NCBI RefSeq assembly: GCF_030532325.1
Contig: NZ_JAUNLS010000010.1
Location: forward strand, 1-64,000
DNA: 64,000 bases
Origin: Corynebacterium sp.
GTDB taxonomy: Bacteria; Actinomycetota; Actinomycetes; Mycobacteriales; Mycobacteriaceae
Reading direction: 5' to 3'
The notes under the pieces are model-generated. The model was not told the origin of the DNA and ran no database searches. It worked only from the letters and a program-made list of their open reading frames with translations. Each line of letters opens with the position of its first letter. Within the stretch, counting starts at the first letter, position 1. Shown piece by piece: positions 1-8,700 of the stretch. The translations under genes and the position numbers were made by a program.

Positions 1-72
1 CCGACATGAGCACAACCCCGGGTCACAGATACACCACGCTAACGGACGCAACCCATAGCGGACGCGCTTGGA

Positions 73-888
73 GTGGCTAAACCGGTGAACGCAACTATCT
101 TGTCGTCTCCGCTACCAATCGATCCAGCTGTACCGGGAGCCTACGGAATTCTCAGCCTGGAGACCCCCTCCGATTGGGAGAAACTCTCTGGCCGCCCGCT
201 TACATCCGAGCAACGCGCAGTCCTCGAGCATGGCGGAGTTTTAGTTCGCGACCGTGACCTGATGCAAGGCCATCACGTCGAACTAAGCGAGCAACAAGAG
301 GACATACCACGCCTACCTGCCATGCCGGCGGATTTCGGCGAGTATTGGAAGAAACAAGTGGGAGCGCTCATGCTCACCGACGCCGCCGAAAGCCAGAAGA
401 TCAAAGGCTCAAGCAGCCAAATAATCCTTACCGGGCTATCACCGCAACAAGTGGCGGACCTTCCAAAACTCGCCGCGAGACTGGGCATCCCGCCCGAAAG
501 CATCGCGTTGCCCACGCATTACGGTGCGTCCACACCAACAGTGTTTTACCTCAGCCTGCTCGCGGCAGTAGCTTCAGCCGTGGCGCTGTCGATTGCCATA
601 TCGCAGGCCATGCGGCGCGATATGAGAGCAATCCACGTTTCCTTCCGGCTACTTGGTCTAGATACGAGATGGAGCCGAAACACGCTCATTTGGGCACTCA
701 CTGGGACCGCATGCATTGGCCTATCCCTCGGCGTGTGTGCAGGCGTCCTTCCCCTGGCCATGTACGGAGTCATCCTTGGCGAAGGGTTCATCGTCGCTGT
801 TGATTGGCCATCTCTGGCTGCGGTAGCGGTTGGGATAGGGCTCGGTCTCAGCGCCAGAGCAATCGCCCAGAGACGAGGGCCCAGCTAG
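73..888 (+). CDS. FtsX-like ABC permease, C-terminal half (probably truncated or frameshifted)
   Basis: The 271 residues contain an extracytoplasmic stretch (about 1-155) followed by hydrophobic segments near 156-175, 205-225 and 235-262. The cytoplasmic linker after the first segment carries an AMRRDMRAI-type sequence, as in the C-terminal FtsX domain of MacB/LolC-type permeases. A full-length permease would need an N-terminal membrane segment, and none is present. The GTG used as start has no convincing ribosome-binding site. A second frame is open from the window edge to position 80 and overlaps this one over 43-77, so a single indel there could join them. It is therefore either the 3' part of a gene cut by a frameshift or a decayed remnant. 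No ABC ATPase is visible; it would lie outside the window. The family call is good; the intact state is doubtful. Confidence 0.55.
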   Translation: MAKPVNATILSSPLPIDPAVPGAYGILSLETPSDWEKLSGRPLTSEQRAVLEHGGVLVRDRDLMQGHHVELSEQQEDIPRLPAMPADFGEYWKKQVGALMLTDAAESQKIKGSSSQIILTGLSPQQVADLPKLAARLGIPPESIALPTHYGASTPTVFYLSLLAAVASAVALSIAISQAMRRDMRAIHVSFRLLGLDTRWSRNTLIWALTGTACIGLSLGVCAGVLPLAMYGVILGEGFIVAVDWPSLAAVAVGIGLGLSARAIAQRRGPS

Positions 889-910
889 GCCCTGCCCTTA
901 GTCGATTTGG

Positions 911-957
911 GCAGCAAAACGACGGGACCGCACCTGCCCTGCAGCAGTGTGCGGTCC
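911..957 (-). terminator. Terminator of the infA/rpsM-rplQ operon
   Basis: A perfect 9-bp stem, GGACCGCAC (925-933) with GTGCGGTCC (949-957), lies just beyond the rplQ stop. Read on the minus strand it is followed by CGTCGTTTT. It also lies downstream of the plus-strand permease fragment, so it could serve both directions. Confidence 0.65.
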
Positions 958-992
958 TTGTCTTAGCCTTCAGGCTCGGAGGTAAGGAAGAA

Positions 993-1472
993 TTACTTCT
1001 CCTCGGTCTCCTCGGCGGAGGTCTCCTCAGCCTCGGCCTTGGTTTCCTCTGCCTCAGCCTCAGCGGCCTTGGAAGCGGCAGCGCGGGTGGCGCGGTTAGC
1101 CTCGGCGGTCACGGTCTCCTCGAGAACGAGGGAGATCTGGGACATCGGGGCGTTGTCGCCGGTGCGGTTCTCCAGCTTGATGATGCGGGTGTAGCCGCCA
1201 TCACGGTTCTGGAACTTCTCAGCCAGCTCGTCGAACAGGTAGGCAACAACATCCTTGCGCGGGATGAGCTTGAGAACCTGGCGACGGTCTGCAACAGAGC
1301 CGCTCTTAGCCTTGGTGATGATCTTCTCGATGTACGGACGAAGAACCTTCGCCTTAGCATCGGTGGTCTTGATTGCGCCGTGCTCGATGAGGCTAGCTGC
1401 CAGGTTGCTCAGGAGGTGAGCCTGCTGGGTAGCGGAGCCGCCGAGACGGGGACCCTTCTTCGGGGTTGGCAT
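993..1472 (-). CDS. rplQ: 50S ribosomal protein L17
   Basis: L17 is a structural protein of the large subunit near the tunnel exit. The N-terminus [21 protein letters not shown] is the family signature. The conserved core covers about residues 1-120. The last 40 residues are an Ala/Glu-rich acidic tail, seen in many actinobacterial L17 proteins and absent from E. coli L17. The ATG is preceded by GAGGAG at good spacing. It is the last gene of the alpha operon, 72 bases after rpoA, and ends before a strong hairpin. Confidence 0.97.
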   Translation of the reverse strand: MPTPKKGPRLGGSATQQAHLLSNLAASLIEHGAIKTTDAKAKVLRPYIEKIITKAKSGSVADRRQVLKLIPRKDVVAYLFDELAEKFQNRDGGYTRIIKLENRTGDNAPMSQISLVLEETVTAEANRATRAAASKAAEAEAEETKAEAEETSAEETEEK

Positions 1473-1544
1473 AGTGTACTCCTCGTGTGCGGATAGTTGA
1501 GCGCGCGGCAGCGACTAGGCGCCACCGCAGTTCAGGGTGAATCT

Positions 1545-2555
1545 TTACTCGGAATCGTCCGCAGACGGATCCTTGAAGTCACCGGTTTCTGCGTCGTAAC
1601 CCTCAAGCTGGGTCGGGTCAAAGTCCTCAGGGGTGTCCTTGAGAGCCAGGCCCAGGTTAGCCAGCTTGATCTTTACCTCGTTTATGGACTTCTGACCGAA
1701 GTTGCGGATATCCAGCAGGTCGGACTCGGTGCACTCAGCGAGCTCGCCGACGGTGTGGATCTCCTGGCGCTTCAAGCAGTTGTAGGAGCGGACGGAGAAG
1801 TTTAGGTCCTCGATCGGCATGCTGTAGGCGGCGATGTACTCCGTCTCCTGCGGGGACGGGCCAATCTCGATGCCTTCAGCAGCGGTGTTCAGCTCGCGAG
1901 CCAGGCCGAAGAGCTCGACCAGGGTGCCACCGGCGGAAGCCAGGGCGTCGCGGGCAGAAATCGAGTTCTTGGTCTCGACGTCGATGATCAGCTTGTCAAA
2001 GTCGGTGCGCTGCTCAACACGAGTTGCCTCGACCTTGTAAGAGACCTGCAGCACCGGGGAGTAAATCTGGTCAACCGGAATGCGGCCGATCTCACCAGTG
2101 GTCGATGCAGCAGGAACGTAGCCACGGCCACGCTCGACGACGAGCTCCATTTCCAGCTTGGCAGTGTCGTTGAGGGAGGCAATGTGCAGATCCTTGTTGT
2201 GGATCTCCACGCCAGCCGGCGGCTGGATGTCTCCCGCGGTGACCTCACCCGGGCCTTCCTTGCTCAGGTACATGACCACCGGCTCGTCGGAGTCGGAGGA
2301 CAGCACCAGACCCTTTACGTTGAGGATGATCTCAGAGACATCTTCCTTCACACCGTTGATGGTGGTGAACTCGTGGAGAACACCATCGATCTTGATGGAG
2401 GTCACTGCTGCACCCGGGATGGAGGACAGCAGCGTACGACGCAGGGAGTTACCGAGGGTGTAACCAAAGCCCGGCTCGAGCGGCTCAATGATGAACTTGG
2501 AACGAGACGAGTCGATGAATTCCTCGGTGAGCTGAGGACGCTGTGAAATGAGCAT
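1545..2555 (-). CDS. rpoA: DNA-directed RNA polymerase subunit alpha
   Basis: RpoA dimerises to start assembly of RNA polymerase, and its C-terminal domain binds UP elements and activators. The 336 residues show the N-terminal dimerisation domain with [20 protein letters not shown], a linker at about 230-250, and the C-terminal domain with the helix-hairpin-helix ([13 protein letters not shown], then [16 protein letters not shown]). The C-terminal end is acidic. It follows rpsD by 114 bases and precedes rplQ, the standard alpha-operon order. Confidence 0.98.
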   Translation of the reverse strand: MLISQRPQLTEEFIDSSRSKFIIEPLEPGFGYTLGNSLRRTLLSSIPGAAVTSIKIDGVLHEFTTINGVKEDVSEIILNVKGLVLSSDSDEPVVMYLSKEGPGEVTAGDIQPPAGVEIHNKDLHIASLNDTAKLEMELVVERGRGYVPAASTTGEIGRIPVDQIYSPVLQVSYKVEATRVEQRTDFDKLIIDVETKNSISARDALASAGGTLVELFGLARELNTAAEGIEIGPSPQETEYIAAYSMPIEDLNFSVRSYNCLKRQEIHTVGELAECTESDLLDIRNFGQKSINEVKIKLANLGLALKDTPEDFDPTQLEGYDAETGDFKDPSADDSE

Positions 2556-2669
2556 TGAATTTCTCCTTGTCGGCGACCGCTATATGACGCCGGTAGAAGG
2601 GGTAAAGATAAAGGTTTCGAAGATTCCTGATTGGTCGCACACCCCGCAACGGAGCTGCGACCACACAGT

Positions 2670-3275
2670 TTACTTCGAGTAAAGCTCGACGATGAGCTGC
2701 TCCTGCAGCGGGACGTCGATCTGAGCGCGCTCGGGCAGCTGGTGCACGAGGATGCGCAGGGTGTCCGGAACGACCTGCAGCCAGGCCGGGACGTTGGCGT
2801 CGATCAGGCGGTCCTGAGCCTCTTCGAACCATTCCATCTTCTGGGAACGCTCGCGGACATCGATGATGTCGTACTGCGTCACGCGGAAGGAAGGAACGTT
2901 GGTCTTCTTACCGTTAACGGTGAAGTGACCGTGGGAGACCAGCTGACGAGCCTGACGGCGGGTGCGAGCCAGACCAGCGCGGTAGATCACGTTGTCGAGG
3001 CGGGACTCCAGCAGGACGACCAGGTTGTCACCGGTCTTGCCCGGCAGGCGGTTAGCCTCGGCGTAGTAACGACGGAACTGACGCTCGAGCACACCATAGG
3101 TGTACTTTGCCTTCTGCTTCTCCTGGAGCTGCAGCAGATACTCAGATTCCTTGATGCGGTTGCGGCCAGCCTGTCCCGGGGGGTACGGGCGACGCTCAAA
3201 CGCCATGTCGCCGCCGACCAGGTCGACGCGCAGACGGCGGGATACGCGGGTAGCGGGGCCAGTATAACGAGCCAT
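2670..3275 (-). CDS. rpsD: 30S ribosomal protein S4
   Basis: S4 nucleates assembly of the 30S subunit and binds the 16S rRNA five-way junction. The 201 residues begin MARYTGPATRVSRRL and contain the S4 RNA-binding domain at about 90-155 (RLDNVIYRAGLARTRRQARQ, VSHGHFTVNG). The zinc-binding cysteines found in some S4 proteins are absent, so this is the C- form. It sits between rpsK and rpoA. In E. coli S4 is the autogenous repressor of this operon; I did not identify a pseudoknot target here. Confidence 0.97.
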   Translation of the reverse strand: MARYTGPATRVSRRLRVDLVGGDMAFERRPYPPGQAGRNRIKESEYLLQLQEKQKAKYTYGVLERQFRRYYAEANRLPGKTGDNLVVLLESRLDNVIYRAGLARTRRQARQLVSHGHFTVNGKKTNVPSFRVTQYDIIDVRERSQKMEWFEEAQDRLIDANVPAWLQVVPDTLRILVHQLPERAQIDVPLQEQLIVELYSK

Positions 3276-3296
3276 TGTTTTACCTCTTCCTTTCCC

Positions 3297-3701
3297 TTAA
3301 ACCTTGCGGCGCTTGGTCGGACGGCAGCCGTTGTGCGGCTGGGGGGTGGCATCCGTGATCGAGGAAACCTCGAGGCCTGCAGCCTGCAGGGAACGGATGG
3401 CGGTCTCGCGGCCGGAGCCCGGACCCTTGACAAAAACGTCAACCTTCTTCATACCGTGCTCCATTGCCTTGCGGGCAGCGTTCTCAGCGGCCATCTGAGC
3501 GGCGAACGGAGTGGACTTACGGGAACCCTTGAAGCCGACGTGGCCGGAGGATGCCCAGGAGATCACAGCACCGTGCGGGTCCGTGATGGACACGATGGTG
3601 TTGTTGAAGGTGGACTTGATGTACGCGTGGCCTGCGGCCACATTCTTCTTGACGACGCGACGTCCAGTACGACGTGCGCCGGAGCGAGTCTTCGGAGGCA
3701 T
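3297..3701 (-). CDS. rpsK: 30S ribosomal protein S11
   Basis: S11 lies on the 30S platform and helps position mRNA near the Shine-Dalgarno helix. The 134 residues include [19 protein letters not shown] and end in [18 protein letters not shown], both diagnostic. It starts 3 bases after rpsM and ends 21 bases before rpsD. Confidence 0.97.
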   Translation of the reverse strand: MPPKTRSGARRTGRRVVKKNVAAGHAYIKSTFNNTIVSITDPHGAVISWASSGHVGFKGSRKSTPFAAQMAAENAARKAMEHGMKKVDVFVKGPGSGRETAIRSLQAAGLEVSSITDATPQPHNGCRPTKRRKV

Positions 3702-3704
3702 ATG

Positions 3705-4073
3705 CTACTTCTTCTTTCCTGCGATCGTCTTCTTGGGACCCTTACGCGTGCGAGCGTTGGTCTTGGTGCGCTGACCACGAACGGGCAGGCCACGACGGTG
3801 GCGGATGCCCTGGTAGCAGCCGATTTCAATCTTGCGACGGATATCAGCCTGGACCTGGCGGCGGAGGTCACCCTCGACCTTCCAGGAAGCTTCAATTACG
3901 TCACGCAGCGCCGACAGCTGATCATCGTCAAGGTTGTCGGTGCGCAGGTCCGGAGAAATGCCAGTCTTTTCCAGCAGTTCCTTGGCTCGGGCGGGGCCGA
4001 TGCCGTAGATGTAGGTGAGAGCAACCTCCATGCGCTTGTTGCGCGGGAGGTCAACACCAGCTAGACGTGCCAT
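3705..4073 (-). CDS. rpsM: 30S ribosomal protein S13
   Basis: S13 sits in the 30S head and contacts P-site tRNA and the 50S bridge. The 122 residues start [19 protein letters not shown] and end in the basic tail [17 protein letters not shown]. It is the first gene of the alpha block proper. No rpmJ lies in the 178 bases between it and infA, unlike the order usual in mycobacteria. Confidence 0.97.
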   Translation of the reverse strand: MARLAGVDLPRNKRMEVALTYIYGIGPARAKELLEKTGISPDLRTDNLDDDQLSALRDVIEASWKVEGDLRRQVQADIRRKIEIGCYQGIRHRRGLPVRGQRTKTNARTRKGPKKTIAGKKK

Positions 4074-4204
4074 GTGGCTTGTCCTTTCGGGTTGTTACGA
4101 TGGTTTTCTCCTCATCCGTCCCGCTCCATGCGGCGCTTCGCCCGGTCCGTGCCGGGGCTGTGGGCCACTTACCAGTGCGGGCTCAGGCCATCGCAGCCTG
4201 AGGT

Positions 4205-4228
4205 AGAAAAGACGCCGTACCCGGCGCC
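4205..4228 (-). terminator. Possible terminator or attenuator between infA and rpsM
   Basis: On the minus strand the sequence GGCGCCG-GGTA-CGGCGTC (4211-4228) folds into a 7-bp stem with one G-U pair, followed by TTTTCT. It lies 24 bases past the infA stop, so infA transcripts may end here or read through in part to rpsM. The remaining 178-base gap shows no rpmJ. Confidence 0.5.
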
Positions 4229-4251
4229 CTGGGTGAGGAGGCTAACAGTGT

Positions 4252-4470
4252 TTACTTGTAGCGGTAGACGATGCGTCCGCGGGTCAGGTCATAAGGAGAC
4301 AGCTCCACCACCACGCGGTCCTCAGGGAGAATGCGGATGTAGTGCTGACGCATCTTGCCCGAGATGTGAGCAAGAACCTTGTGCCCATTGTCGAGCTCGA
4401 CACGGAACATTGCGTTGGGCAAGGGCTCGATAATACGACCCTCGACCTCGATTGCGCCTTCCTTAGCCAT
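4252..4470 (-). CDS. infA: Translation initiation factor IF-1
   Basis: IF-1 is a 72-residue OB-fold protein that occupies the ribosomal A site during initiation. The sequence [32 protein letters not shown] and the ending GRIVYRYK identify it. The frame extends nine codons further upstream, but the ATG at 4470 matches the family start and is preceded by AGAGG. Confidence 0.97.
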   Translation of the reverse strand: MAKEGAIEVEGRIIEPLPNAMFRVELDNGHKVLAHISGKMRQHYIRILPEDRVVVELSPYDLTRGRIVYRYK

Positions 4471-4638
4471 AACCTCTACTTTTCTGGTGCCAGACAAGTG
4501 CTGGTCACCTGCATGTTTGCTGTCTACTGCTGCGGCGATGCGCTGTCATAGCGGCGGTGTTCAGATGATGTTCACCGTCCCGCGCATACACCAGCGGTTA
4601 AGCATACGCGCATGTCGCGCGTTTTCCAAACCCTATTT

Positions 4639-4684
4639 GCCCACGGCAACGCAGAAACCCTGGCCCACGGCAACGCAGAAACCC
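4639..4684. repeat. Tandem duplication of a 22-bp unit at 24-bp period
   Basis: The unit GCCCACGGCAACGCAGAAAC plus CC occurs at 4639-4660 and again, identically, at 4663-4684, separated by TG. The second copy overlaps the tail of the hairpin beyond the L,D-transpeptidase gene. The rest of the 4471-4739 gap shows no gene. Confidence 0.85.
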
Positions 4685-4712
4685 CGGGCCGTCACGGGAA
4701 CGGGCACCGGGG
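4676..4712 (-). terminator. Terminator of the L,D-transpeptidase gene
   Basis: CCCCGG (4682-4687) can pair with CCGGGG (4707-4712), and inner GCCGT/ACGGG bases can extend the stem. On the minus strand it is followed by TTTCTGC. It sits 28 bases past the gene's stop codon. Confidence 0.5.
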
Positions 4713-4739
4713 TCGGATGCTCTTGAGGTTGAGGTGGGC

Positions 4740-5519
4740 TTAGTAGATGAAGACCTTAGAGCCCACCGGCACCTCGTTCCAGAACTTCACGGCGTCCTGG
4801 TGGGTGAGGTGGATGCAGCCGTTGGAGAGCACGTTCGGGTCGCCCTCGTGGAAGGCGTGGCCGTTGTTGGTGAAGTACATGGAGTAAGGCATCGGAGCGT
4901 TGCCGAACTCGCGGGAGATCTCATTCTCCACCTTGCGGTTGATGTAGAAGGTGCCGGACGGGGTCTCCTCGCCGGGCTTGCCGGAGGAGATCGCGGAGGC
5001 CACGTAGGAGACGTTGCCGCCCTCCTGCAGCCACGTGCGGCGGCCGTCGAGGTCCACGCAGACGCGGGCGTCGGCCGGACAGGGGCCGCGGTCGAACTCA
5101 TTGGCGCGGCGCTCCTCCTCCGCCTTGCGCTTGGCGGCCTCGGCAGCCTCACGCTCGCGGGCGATCTGCGCCTCCTGAGCGGCGCGGATCTCGGCGTTCT
5201 TCTGATCGATGAGACCCGGGAAGAGGGCGTTGACTGCGGCGTCGACAGCCGGCTGGATGGCGTCGGCGGCCTGCGGGTTGCTCTTCTCCACAGCGTCCAG
5301 GATCTGGTTGCGGGTGTTCCAGGCCTGCTCGCGGGTCTGGCCTACGAAGTTGTCGAGCTGAGCTTGGGCGTCGGAAGAAAGGTTCTCAATGCTCGGTACG
5401 GTCTGAGCGGATGCGGCAGGTGCTCCCAGTAGGGAAAGAGCAATCATGCCGGCGGTTGCAGGGGCAAGGACTGCGCGACGTGCAGGGAAGGACACGCGGC
5501 GGAAGCTGTTTTTCGACAT
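4740..5519 (-). CDS. Secreted L,D-transpeptidase (YkuD fold)
   Basis: L,D-transpeptidases form 3-3 peptidoglycan cross-links or attach proteins to peptidoglycan outside the membrane. The 259 residues begin with a signal peptide (basic start, hydrophobic core, AASAQ cleavage region near residue 39). A helical Ala/Glu/Arg-rich segment at about 105-142 looks like a coiled coil. The YkuD domain fills the C-terminal 115 residues, with the catalytic signature FHEGDPNVLSNGCIHL; the nucleophile is Cys235 and the motif His lies upstream. There is no Ig-like domain of the LdtMt2 kind, so this is a compact member. It lies alone between map and infA. A TATACT box lies 7 bases before its ATG with no ribosome-binding site, suggesting a leaderless mRNA. 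Confidence 0.88.
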   Translation of the reverse strand: MSKNSFRRVSFPARRAVLAPATAGMIALSLLGAPAASAQTVPSIENLSSDAQAQLDNFVGQTREQAWNTRNQILDAVEKSNPQAADAIQPAVDAAVNALFPGLIDQKNAEIRAAQEAQIAREREAAEAAKRKAEEERRANEFDRGPCPADARVCVDLDGRRTWLQEGGNVSYVASAISSGKPGEETPSGTFYINRKVENEISREFGNAPMPYSMYFTNNGHAFHEGDPNVLSNGCIHLTHQDAVKFWNEVPVGSKVFIY

Positions 5520-5526
5520 AGGGGGA

Positions 5527-5532
5527 AGTATA
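5527..5532 (-). promoter_or_regulatory. -10 box of the L,D-transpeptidase gene, probably leaderless
   Basis: Minus-strand TATACT lies 7 bases before the ATG, which puts the expected transcription start at or next to the start codon. The intervening bases are pyrimidine-rich (TCCCCCT) and hold no Shine-Dalgarno sequence. No clear -35 box is present 17 bases upstream. Confidence 0.55.
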
Positions 5533-5624
5533 AACCTAATCTGTGAGTTTGCATACTGAAGCTGCGCATAGCGGCCTCAGCCTTTTCTTAGAAACGTGCC
5601 CGGTACCGGGTCCCGTGACGGGCC

Positions 5625-6419
5625 CTAGTAGCGGGGCGTGAGGATGCGCGGGCCCTCGGCGGTGGCGGCGACGGTGTGCTCCCAGTGCGCGGCCCAGGAG
5701 CCGTCGGTGGTGAGCACCGTCCAGTCGTCGTCAAGCACCGCGCTGTCCTCCGTGCCCAGGGTGAGCATGGGTTCGATCGCCAGCACGCTGCCCTCCTGAA
5801 TGAGGGGGCCGCGGCCCGCCTTGCCCTCGTTGGCCAGGTAAGGGTCCTCGTGCATCTCGCGGCCGATGCCGTGGCCGCCATAGCCGTCCACGATAAACAG
5901 CGCCACGCCAAACTTCTGCTCGGCGCGGTAGGTGGCCTGCTCGAGGGCGGCGGAGACATCGGTCAGGCGGTTGCCCGGGACCATGGCCTTGAGCCCCTCG
6001 TAAAGCACCCATTCGGTGGCCTCGTTGAGAGCCTGCGCCTCGGCGGAGAGCTCGCCCACGCCGAAGCTCCAGGCGCTATCGCCCACCCAGCCGTCGAGGG
6101 TGGCGCCGCAGTCGATGGAGACGAGGTCTCCCTCGGCCAGCACGATGTCCGCAGAAGGGATGCCATGCACGATGACGTCGTTGACGGAGGCGCAGATGGA
6201 GCCGGGGAATCCCCCGTAGCCCTTGAATGTAGGAACCGCGCCGGCCTCGCGGATGACCTGCTCGGCCACGGCGTCGAGTTCGAGCGTAGATACGCCAGAC
6301 GCCGCAGCCGCGCGGACTGCCTGCAGGGCGCGGCCGACAATCTCGCCGGCGGCCTGCATGGCGTCAAGCTCGCCCGGGGTGCGGGCGGGGATGCGCTGGT
6401 TGCGGCGTCGAAAACCCAT
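5625..6419 (-). CDS. map: Type I methionine aminopeptidase
   Basis: The enzyme removes the initiator methionine from nascent proteins and needs two divalent metals. The 264 residues show the metal ligands in order: Asp in [12 protein letters not shown], Asp in WVGDSAWS, His in [11 protein letters not shown], Glu in AIEPMLTLG and Glu in WEHTVA. It lacks the N-terminal SH3-binding extension of mycobacterial MapB. It begins 3 bases after adk stops, so secY-adk-map form one transcription unit. Small palindromes at 5599-5616 follow it, but none has a clear T-run. Confidence 0.95.
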   Translation of the reverse strand: MGFRRRNQRIPARTPGELDAMQAAGEIVGRALQAVRAAAASGVSTLELDAVAEQVIREAGAVPTFKGYGGFPGSICASVNDVIVHGIPSADIVLAEGDLVSIDCGATLDGWVGDSAWSFGVGELSAEAQALNEATEWVLYEGLKAMVPGNRLTDVSAALEQATYRAEQKFGVALFIVDGYGGHGIGREMHEDPYLANEGKAGRGPLIQEGSVLAIEPMLTLGTEDSAVLDDDWTVLTTDGSWAAHWEHTVAATAEGPRILTPRY

Positions 6420-6422
6420 GAG

Positions 6423-6968
6423 CTACTTGCCCATCGCCTTGAGGGCGCGCTGGTTGATCTCCTCAACCTCGCCCTCGGCCTTGACCGGGATGATGGCGTC
6501 GCCGTAGTGCTGGATGAGCGGGAAGGTCTCGTCGCGGTAGACACCGAGACGGGTGCGGATGGTCTCCTCGTTGTCATCGGCGCGGCCGCGGGCGAGCATG
6601 CGCTCCACCACGACGTCCTCGGAGACCTCGAAGTTGAGAACGCCGTCGAGCTTCAGGCCCTTATCGGCGAGCAGCTTCTCCAGGATGTCAGCCTGCTCCA
6701 CGGTGCGCGGGAAGCCGTCCAGGAGGAAGCCCTCGGCGGCGTCATCCTGGTTGAGGCGGTCCTCCACCATGCGTGCGGTGACGTCGGTGGGCACGAGCTT
6801 GCCTGCGTCGATGTAGGACTTAGCCTCGACACCGAGCGGGGTTCCCTCACCAATGTTGGCGCGGAAGAGATCGCCGGTGGAAATGTGCGGGACGCCGAGC
6901 TTTTCGCTCAGGATTGCTGCCTGGGTGCCCTTACCGGCACCGGGAGGGCCAAGGAGTACGTAACGCAT
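6423..6968 (-). CDS. adk: Adenylate kinase (short, zinc-free form)
   Basis: It catalyses ATP + AMP = 2 ADP. The P-loop [11 protein letters not shown] is at residues 7-17, the AMP-binding region holds STGDLFR and DGFPRT, and the LID begins at [16 protein letters not shown]. The 181-residue length and missing zinc cysteines mark the short actinobacterial form with a reduced LID. Its start ATG overlaps the secY stop by one base (TAATG), implying translational coupling. Confidence 0.96.
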   Translation of the reverse strand: MRYVLLGPPGAGKGTQAAILSEKLGVPHISTGDLFRANIGEGTPLGVEAKSYIDAGKLVPTDVTARMVEDRLNQDDAAEGFLLDGFPRTVEQADILEKLLADKGLKLDGVLNFEVSEDVVVERMLARGRADDNEETIRTRLGVYRDETFPLIQHYGDAIIPVKAEGEVEEINQRALKAMGK

Positions 6969-8293
6969 TACTTGAGAAGTCCTTCGTAGTTGGATTGCAG
7001 GAGCTGGGATTCAATTTGCTTGACCGTGGTCAGCGCAACGGAGACCATAATCAGGATTGCGGTACCGCCGAAGGCGGAGGTACCGCTTGCCGACGCCGCT
7101 CCCACGCCCAAATCCAGCAGGATGTTGGGGAGGATGGCGATGAGCGCCAGGTACAGGGAACCCACGAACAGCAGACGGTTCATGACGTAACCCAAGTACT
7201 CCGCCGTCGGGCGGCCCGGACGGATGCCCGGGATAAATCCACCATACTTCTTCATGTTGTCCGCCTGCTCCGCGGGGTCATACTGCACGGAGACGTAGAA
7301 GTAGGAGAAGAAGATGGTGAGCACGAAGTAGAGCACGATGTACTGCCAGGAGCTCGGCGCCTGCAGGTGAGCAATGACGTTGCGCTGCCACCAGTTATCC
7401 GGCACCACGGCGGAGCCGGAGTTGACAATCTGCGTAATGAGCACCGGCATGTAGATGAGCGAGGAGGCAAAGATGACCGGGATAACGCCGGCCTGGTTGA
7501 CCTTGAGCGGCAGGTAGGTGGAGGAGCCACCGTACTGGCGGCGGCCCACCATGCGCTTGGCGTACTGCACCGGGATGCGGCGCTGGCCCTGCTCGATGAA
7601 GGTAATGCCCACGACCAAGACGATGAGGCCAGCGACGACCATGGCCAGGACGAGGCCGCCGTTGTTGTTGTAGATATTCACGCCGTCGGTAGGCAGGCGG
7701 GTAGCAATACCGGCGAAGATGAGCAAGGACATGCCGTTGCCGATGCCCTTCTCCGTGATGAGCTCGCCCATCCACATCACCAGCACAGCACCCGCGGTCA
7801 TGGTGATCACCAGGACCACGAGGGTGAAGAAGTTGCGGTCTTCCGCCAGCACCGGCACACCCTGACCCAGCAGCTGCTCGCGGTCAGCCAGCGCGACGAT
7901 GCCGGAGGACTGCAGCAGTGCCAGCGCGAGGGTGAGGTAGCGCGTGTACTGCGTCATCTTGGCCTGGCCGGACTGACCTTCCTTCTTCAGCTGCTCGAAG
8001 CGGGGAATGACCACGGTAAGCAGCTGCACGATGATGGACGCCGTAATGTAGGGCATGATGCCGATGGCGAAGATCGACAGCTGCAGCAACGCACCACCTG
8101 AGAAGAGGTTGATGACTGAGTACAGGTTGCCGGACTCCTCGGTCAGCGTACGAAGACGGCCAGCGATGGACGCGTAATCGACGCCGGGGGACGGAATCTG
8201 CGCACCGACGCGGTACAAAATGATCATCACCAGGGTGAAGATGATCTTCTTGCGTAGGTCGGCGTCCTTAAAAGCCTGGACAATGGCGGACAC
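6968..8293 (-). CDS. secY: Protein translocase subunit SecY
   Basis: SecY is the membrane channel of the Sec translocon. The 441-residue product has ten hydrophobic segments, the plug/TM2 sequence SPGVDYASI...[22 protein letters not shown], and the typical C-terminal [18 protein letters not shown]. The frame stays open upstream for 19 more codons, but GTG at 8293 is preceded by AGGAGG at good spacing and gives the family start [16 protein letters not shown]. In most bacteria secY directly follows rplO. Here it is separated from it by a divergent two-gene lipid operon. Confidence 0.96.
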   Translation of the reverse strand: MSAIVQAFKDADLRKKIIFTLVMIILYRVGAQIPSPGVDYASIAGRLRTLTEESGNLYSVINLFSGGALLQLSIFAIGIMPYITASIIVQLLTVVIPRFEQLKKEGQSGQAKMTQYTRYLTLALALLQSSGIVALADREQLLGQGVPVLAEDRNFFTLVVLVITMTAGAVLVMWMGELITEKGIGNGMSLLIFAGIATRLPTDGVNIYNNNGGLVLAMVVAGLIVLVVGITFIEQGQRRIPVQYAKRMVGRRQYGGSSTYLPLKVNQAGVIPVIFASSLIYMPVLITQIVNSGSAVVPDNWWQRNVIAHLQAPSSWQYIVLYFVLTIFFSYFYVSVQYDPAEQADNMKKYGGFIPGIRPGRPTAEYLGYVMNRLLFVGSLYLALIAILPNILLDLGVGAASASGTSAFGGTAILIMVSVALTTVKQIESQLLQSNYEGLLK

Positions 8294-8700
8294 TACAAAA
8301 TCCTCCTGGCCAACCGCTGCCACAGACCGGAAACCCGGCCCGCAACGCACGGAGGTGGATACTCATCTGTCCCCCATGCCCGTGCACAAAAAGGGGTTCA
8401 GGCAGGGCATAAGGAACGGTTGGACACTTTTGACCTCACTACCCTACCAGCAGTGCACTGCGGCTTCCTACTGGGGGCGTCTTAAGGAAGTGTCTGGCCA
8501 CGTCGCGCTCTCTCCGGTTTCGGAAGTGCGTCAAGAGGTTTAACATCTGAAATATTGCCCTCGAGCAATAAAATTCTATAATTCTCGACCCCCTCGTTCC
8601 CTCCGGCACCGAGCCAGGTTGCTCGAGGCTGGAATGGTAGCGGAACCTGGACGGCCGTTATTGGTGTGACATCGACGTACTAACTGACTAAGAGGAAGAG
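8294..8700. promoter_or_regulatory. Divergent promoter region between secY and tmsB
   Basis: This 407-base gap holds no gene. On the plus strand TTGCCC (8555-8560), a 16-base spacer and TATAAT (8577-8582) form a good promoter for tmsB, giving a leader of about 110 bases. The -35 box overlaps an imperfect palindrome, ATTGCCCTCGAGCAAT, and a related GCTCGAG lies near 8622, so a repressor site is possible. On the minus strand TTGCTC lies in the same place and could start secY transcription. Confidence 0.5.

Noticed and set aside
4082-4251. Search for rpmJ (L36) between infA and rpsM
   Set aside because: No 37-codon frame with the CxxC...C..H pattern is present on either strand.
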